This document shows positions 63,535-64,000 of a stretch of 64,000 bases of DNA, piece after piece. The stretch is taken from the NCBI RefSeq assembly GCF_051014685.1, contig NC_135051.1, positions 13,535,557 to 13,599,556 on the forward strand, written 5' to 3'. The notes under the pieces were generated by a model, which was given only the letters and a program-made list of their open reading frames with translations, made no database searches and had not been told where the DNA came from. This DNA is from Ptiloglossa arizonensis. Taxonomy: Eukaryota > Arthropoda > Insecta > Hymenoptera > Colletidae. Both the position numbers and the translations under genes were made by a program. Each line of letters begins with the position of its first letter. Within the stretch, counting starts at the first letter, position 1.

Positions 63535-63770
63535 ATATCCGAAAGGAACACGGAAGACTTCTCGTAGGCGTTGGCGCGTACTCGCGGGGACGATGCTCGA
63601 TGGGAAAGACGGAAGGTAACGGGTAAAACGCGCGTTGTCCGATCGACGCGTTCCCGAACGCGGAAACAAAGTAGATCGTTCGATAAATTTGAATTCCTCG
63701 CGTCTCTGGATTTACCGCTCGGTCTCGCGTCCCCTTTTTCTAGCGTCGAAAGGCACTCGATCGACGCCTG
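63535..63770 (+). repeat. local duplication, copy B (no MITE)
   Basis: It matches 62865-63275 without the MITE. GCGGAAACAAAGTA is followed directly by GATCGTTCGATAAATTTG, so this copy preserves the uninterrupted site. Confidence 0.8.
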
Positions 63771-64000
63771 ACTGCCGGATAGGAACGAGAAAGTGCAGCC
63801 TGGGACCGACGATGCCGAGGGAAGAGTAATATCCCGGGACGAATACCGTTTGATCTGGCTCAGAGCCACCGTGTAAAGGACAGATGCAATTTGCCTGATA
63901 TCGTTTTACTGACAAAAATATCGAATGACGTGGCGCCGGGACCGGTGACACCGACCCTCTCTCCGTCTTTGAACGGACGACGGATATTATCGGTTGGGCC

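Larger units (their letters stand above)
46899..64000 (-). other. pros: prospero upstream intron, 3' part (continues beyond window)
   Basis: A minus-strand exon encoding the conserved WFSNF and RKAKLMFFW parts of the homeodomain should precede the exon at 46898. I looked for the corresponding reverse-complement codons up to 64000 and did not find them. The intron would then exceed 17.1 kb, if no unrecognised exon interrupts it. Large introns are usual in this gene family. The stretch holds repeats, MITEs and candidate regulatory islands, listed separately. Long open frames at 50465-50911, 55307-55864 and 58833-59400 lie in GC-rich or repetitive DNA and have overlapping frames on the other strand. 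Confidence 0.75.

Overview
This is a eukaryotic window, almost certainly from an insect and most likely a hymenopteran (bee-like). The evidence is spliced coding exons with GT-AG introns, a recognisable Prospero/Prox transcription factor, abundant CpG, very dense microsatellites and short mariner- and piggyBac-type elements. The species cannot be read from the sequence. Nothing prokaryotic is present: no operons, no ribosome-binding sites, no CRISPR. Most long open frames lie in GC-rich or CT-repeat DNA, overlap on both strands and match nothing I recognise.

Only one protein-coding gene can be supported: the 3' end of prospero, on the minus strand. Two exons (46754-46898 and 42928-43107) join in frame through a 3.6 kb GT-AG intron. 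They encode the last 107 residues of the homeo-Prospero domain, including the family's C-terminal EQLE followed by a stop. The exon carrying homeodomain helices 1-2 and the first part of helix 3 was not found. The preceding intron therefore runs from 46899 past the window end, more than 17.1 kb.

Layout in transcript order (high to low coordinates): 64000-46899 is a large intron. It holds a duplicated block with a MITE insertion, a 144-147 bp tandem array, a pair of dispersed repeats, a POU-octamer cluster, an extremely GC-rich tract, opposed CT and GA tracts, a 94 bp hairpin MITE and a perfect TTAA-flanked MITE. Then come exon 46898-46754, an AT-rich intron, and the terminal coding exon. From the stop codon down to about 11300 lies 31.6 kb with no recognisable gene. 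It is packed with CT/T tracts on the plus strand, hence GA/A tracts in a prospero-sense transcript, plus TG-rich tracts, hence CA-rich in the transcript. It ends in a twin AATAAA on the prospero strand. I interpret this as a candidate very long 3'UTR; shorter 3'UTRs could end at earlier AATAAA motifs. From 11300 to 1 the DNA is mostly AT-rich and intergenic-looking, with two mariner-type remnants and a short direct repeat.

How it works together: prospero is a neural cell-fate transcription factor. In Drosophila its mRNA is localised by Staufen through the 3'UTR, and transcript isoforms with a very long 3'UTR are stabilised by RNA-binding proteins. An unusually long, compositionally skewed 3' region next to this gene is therefore the most notable feature of the window.
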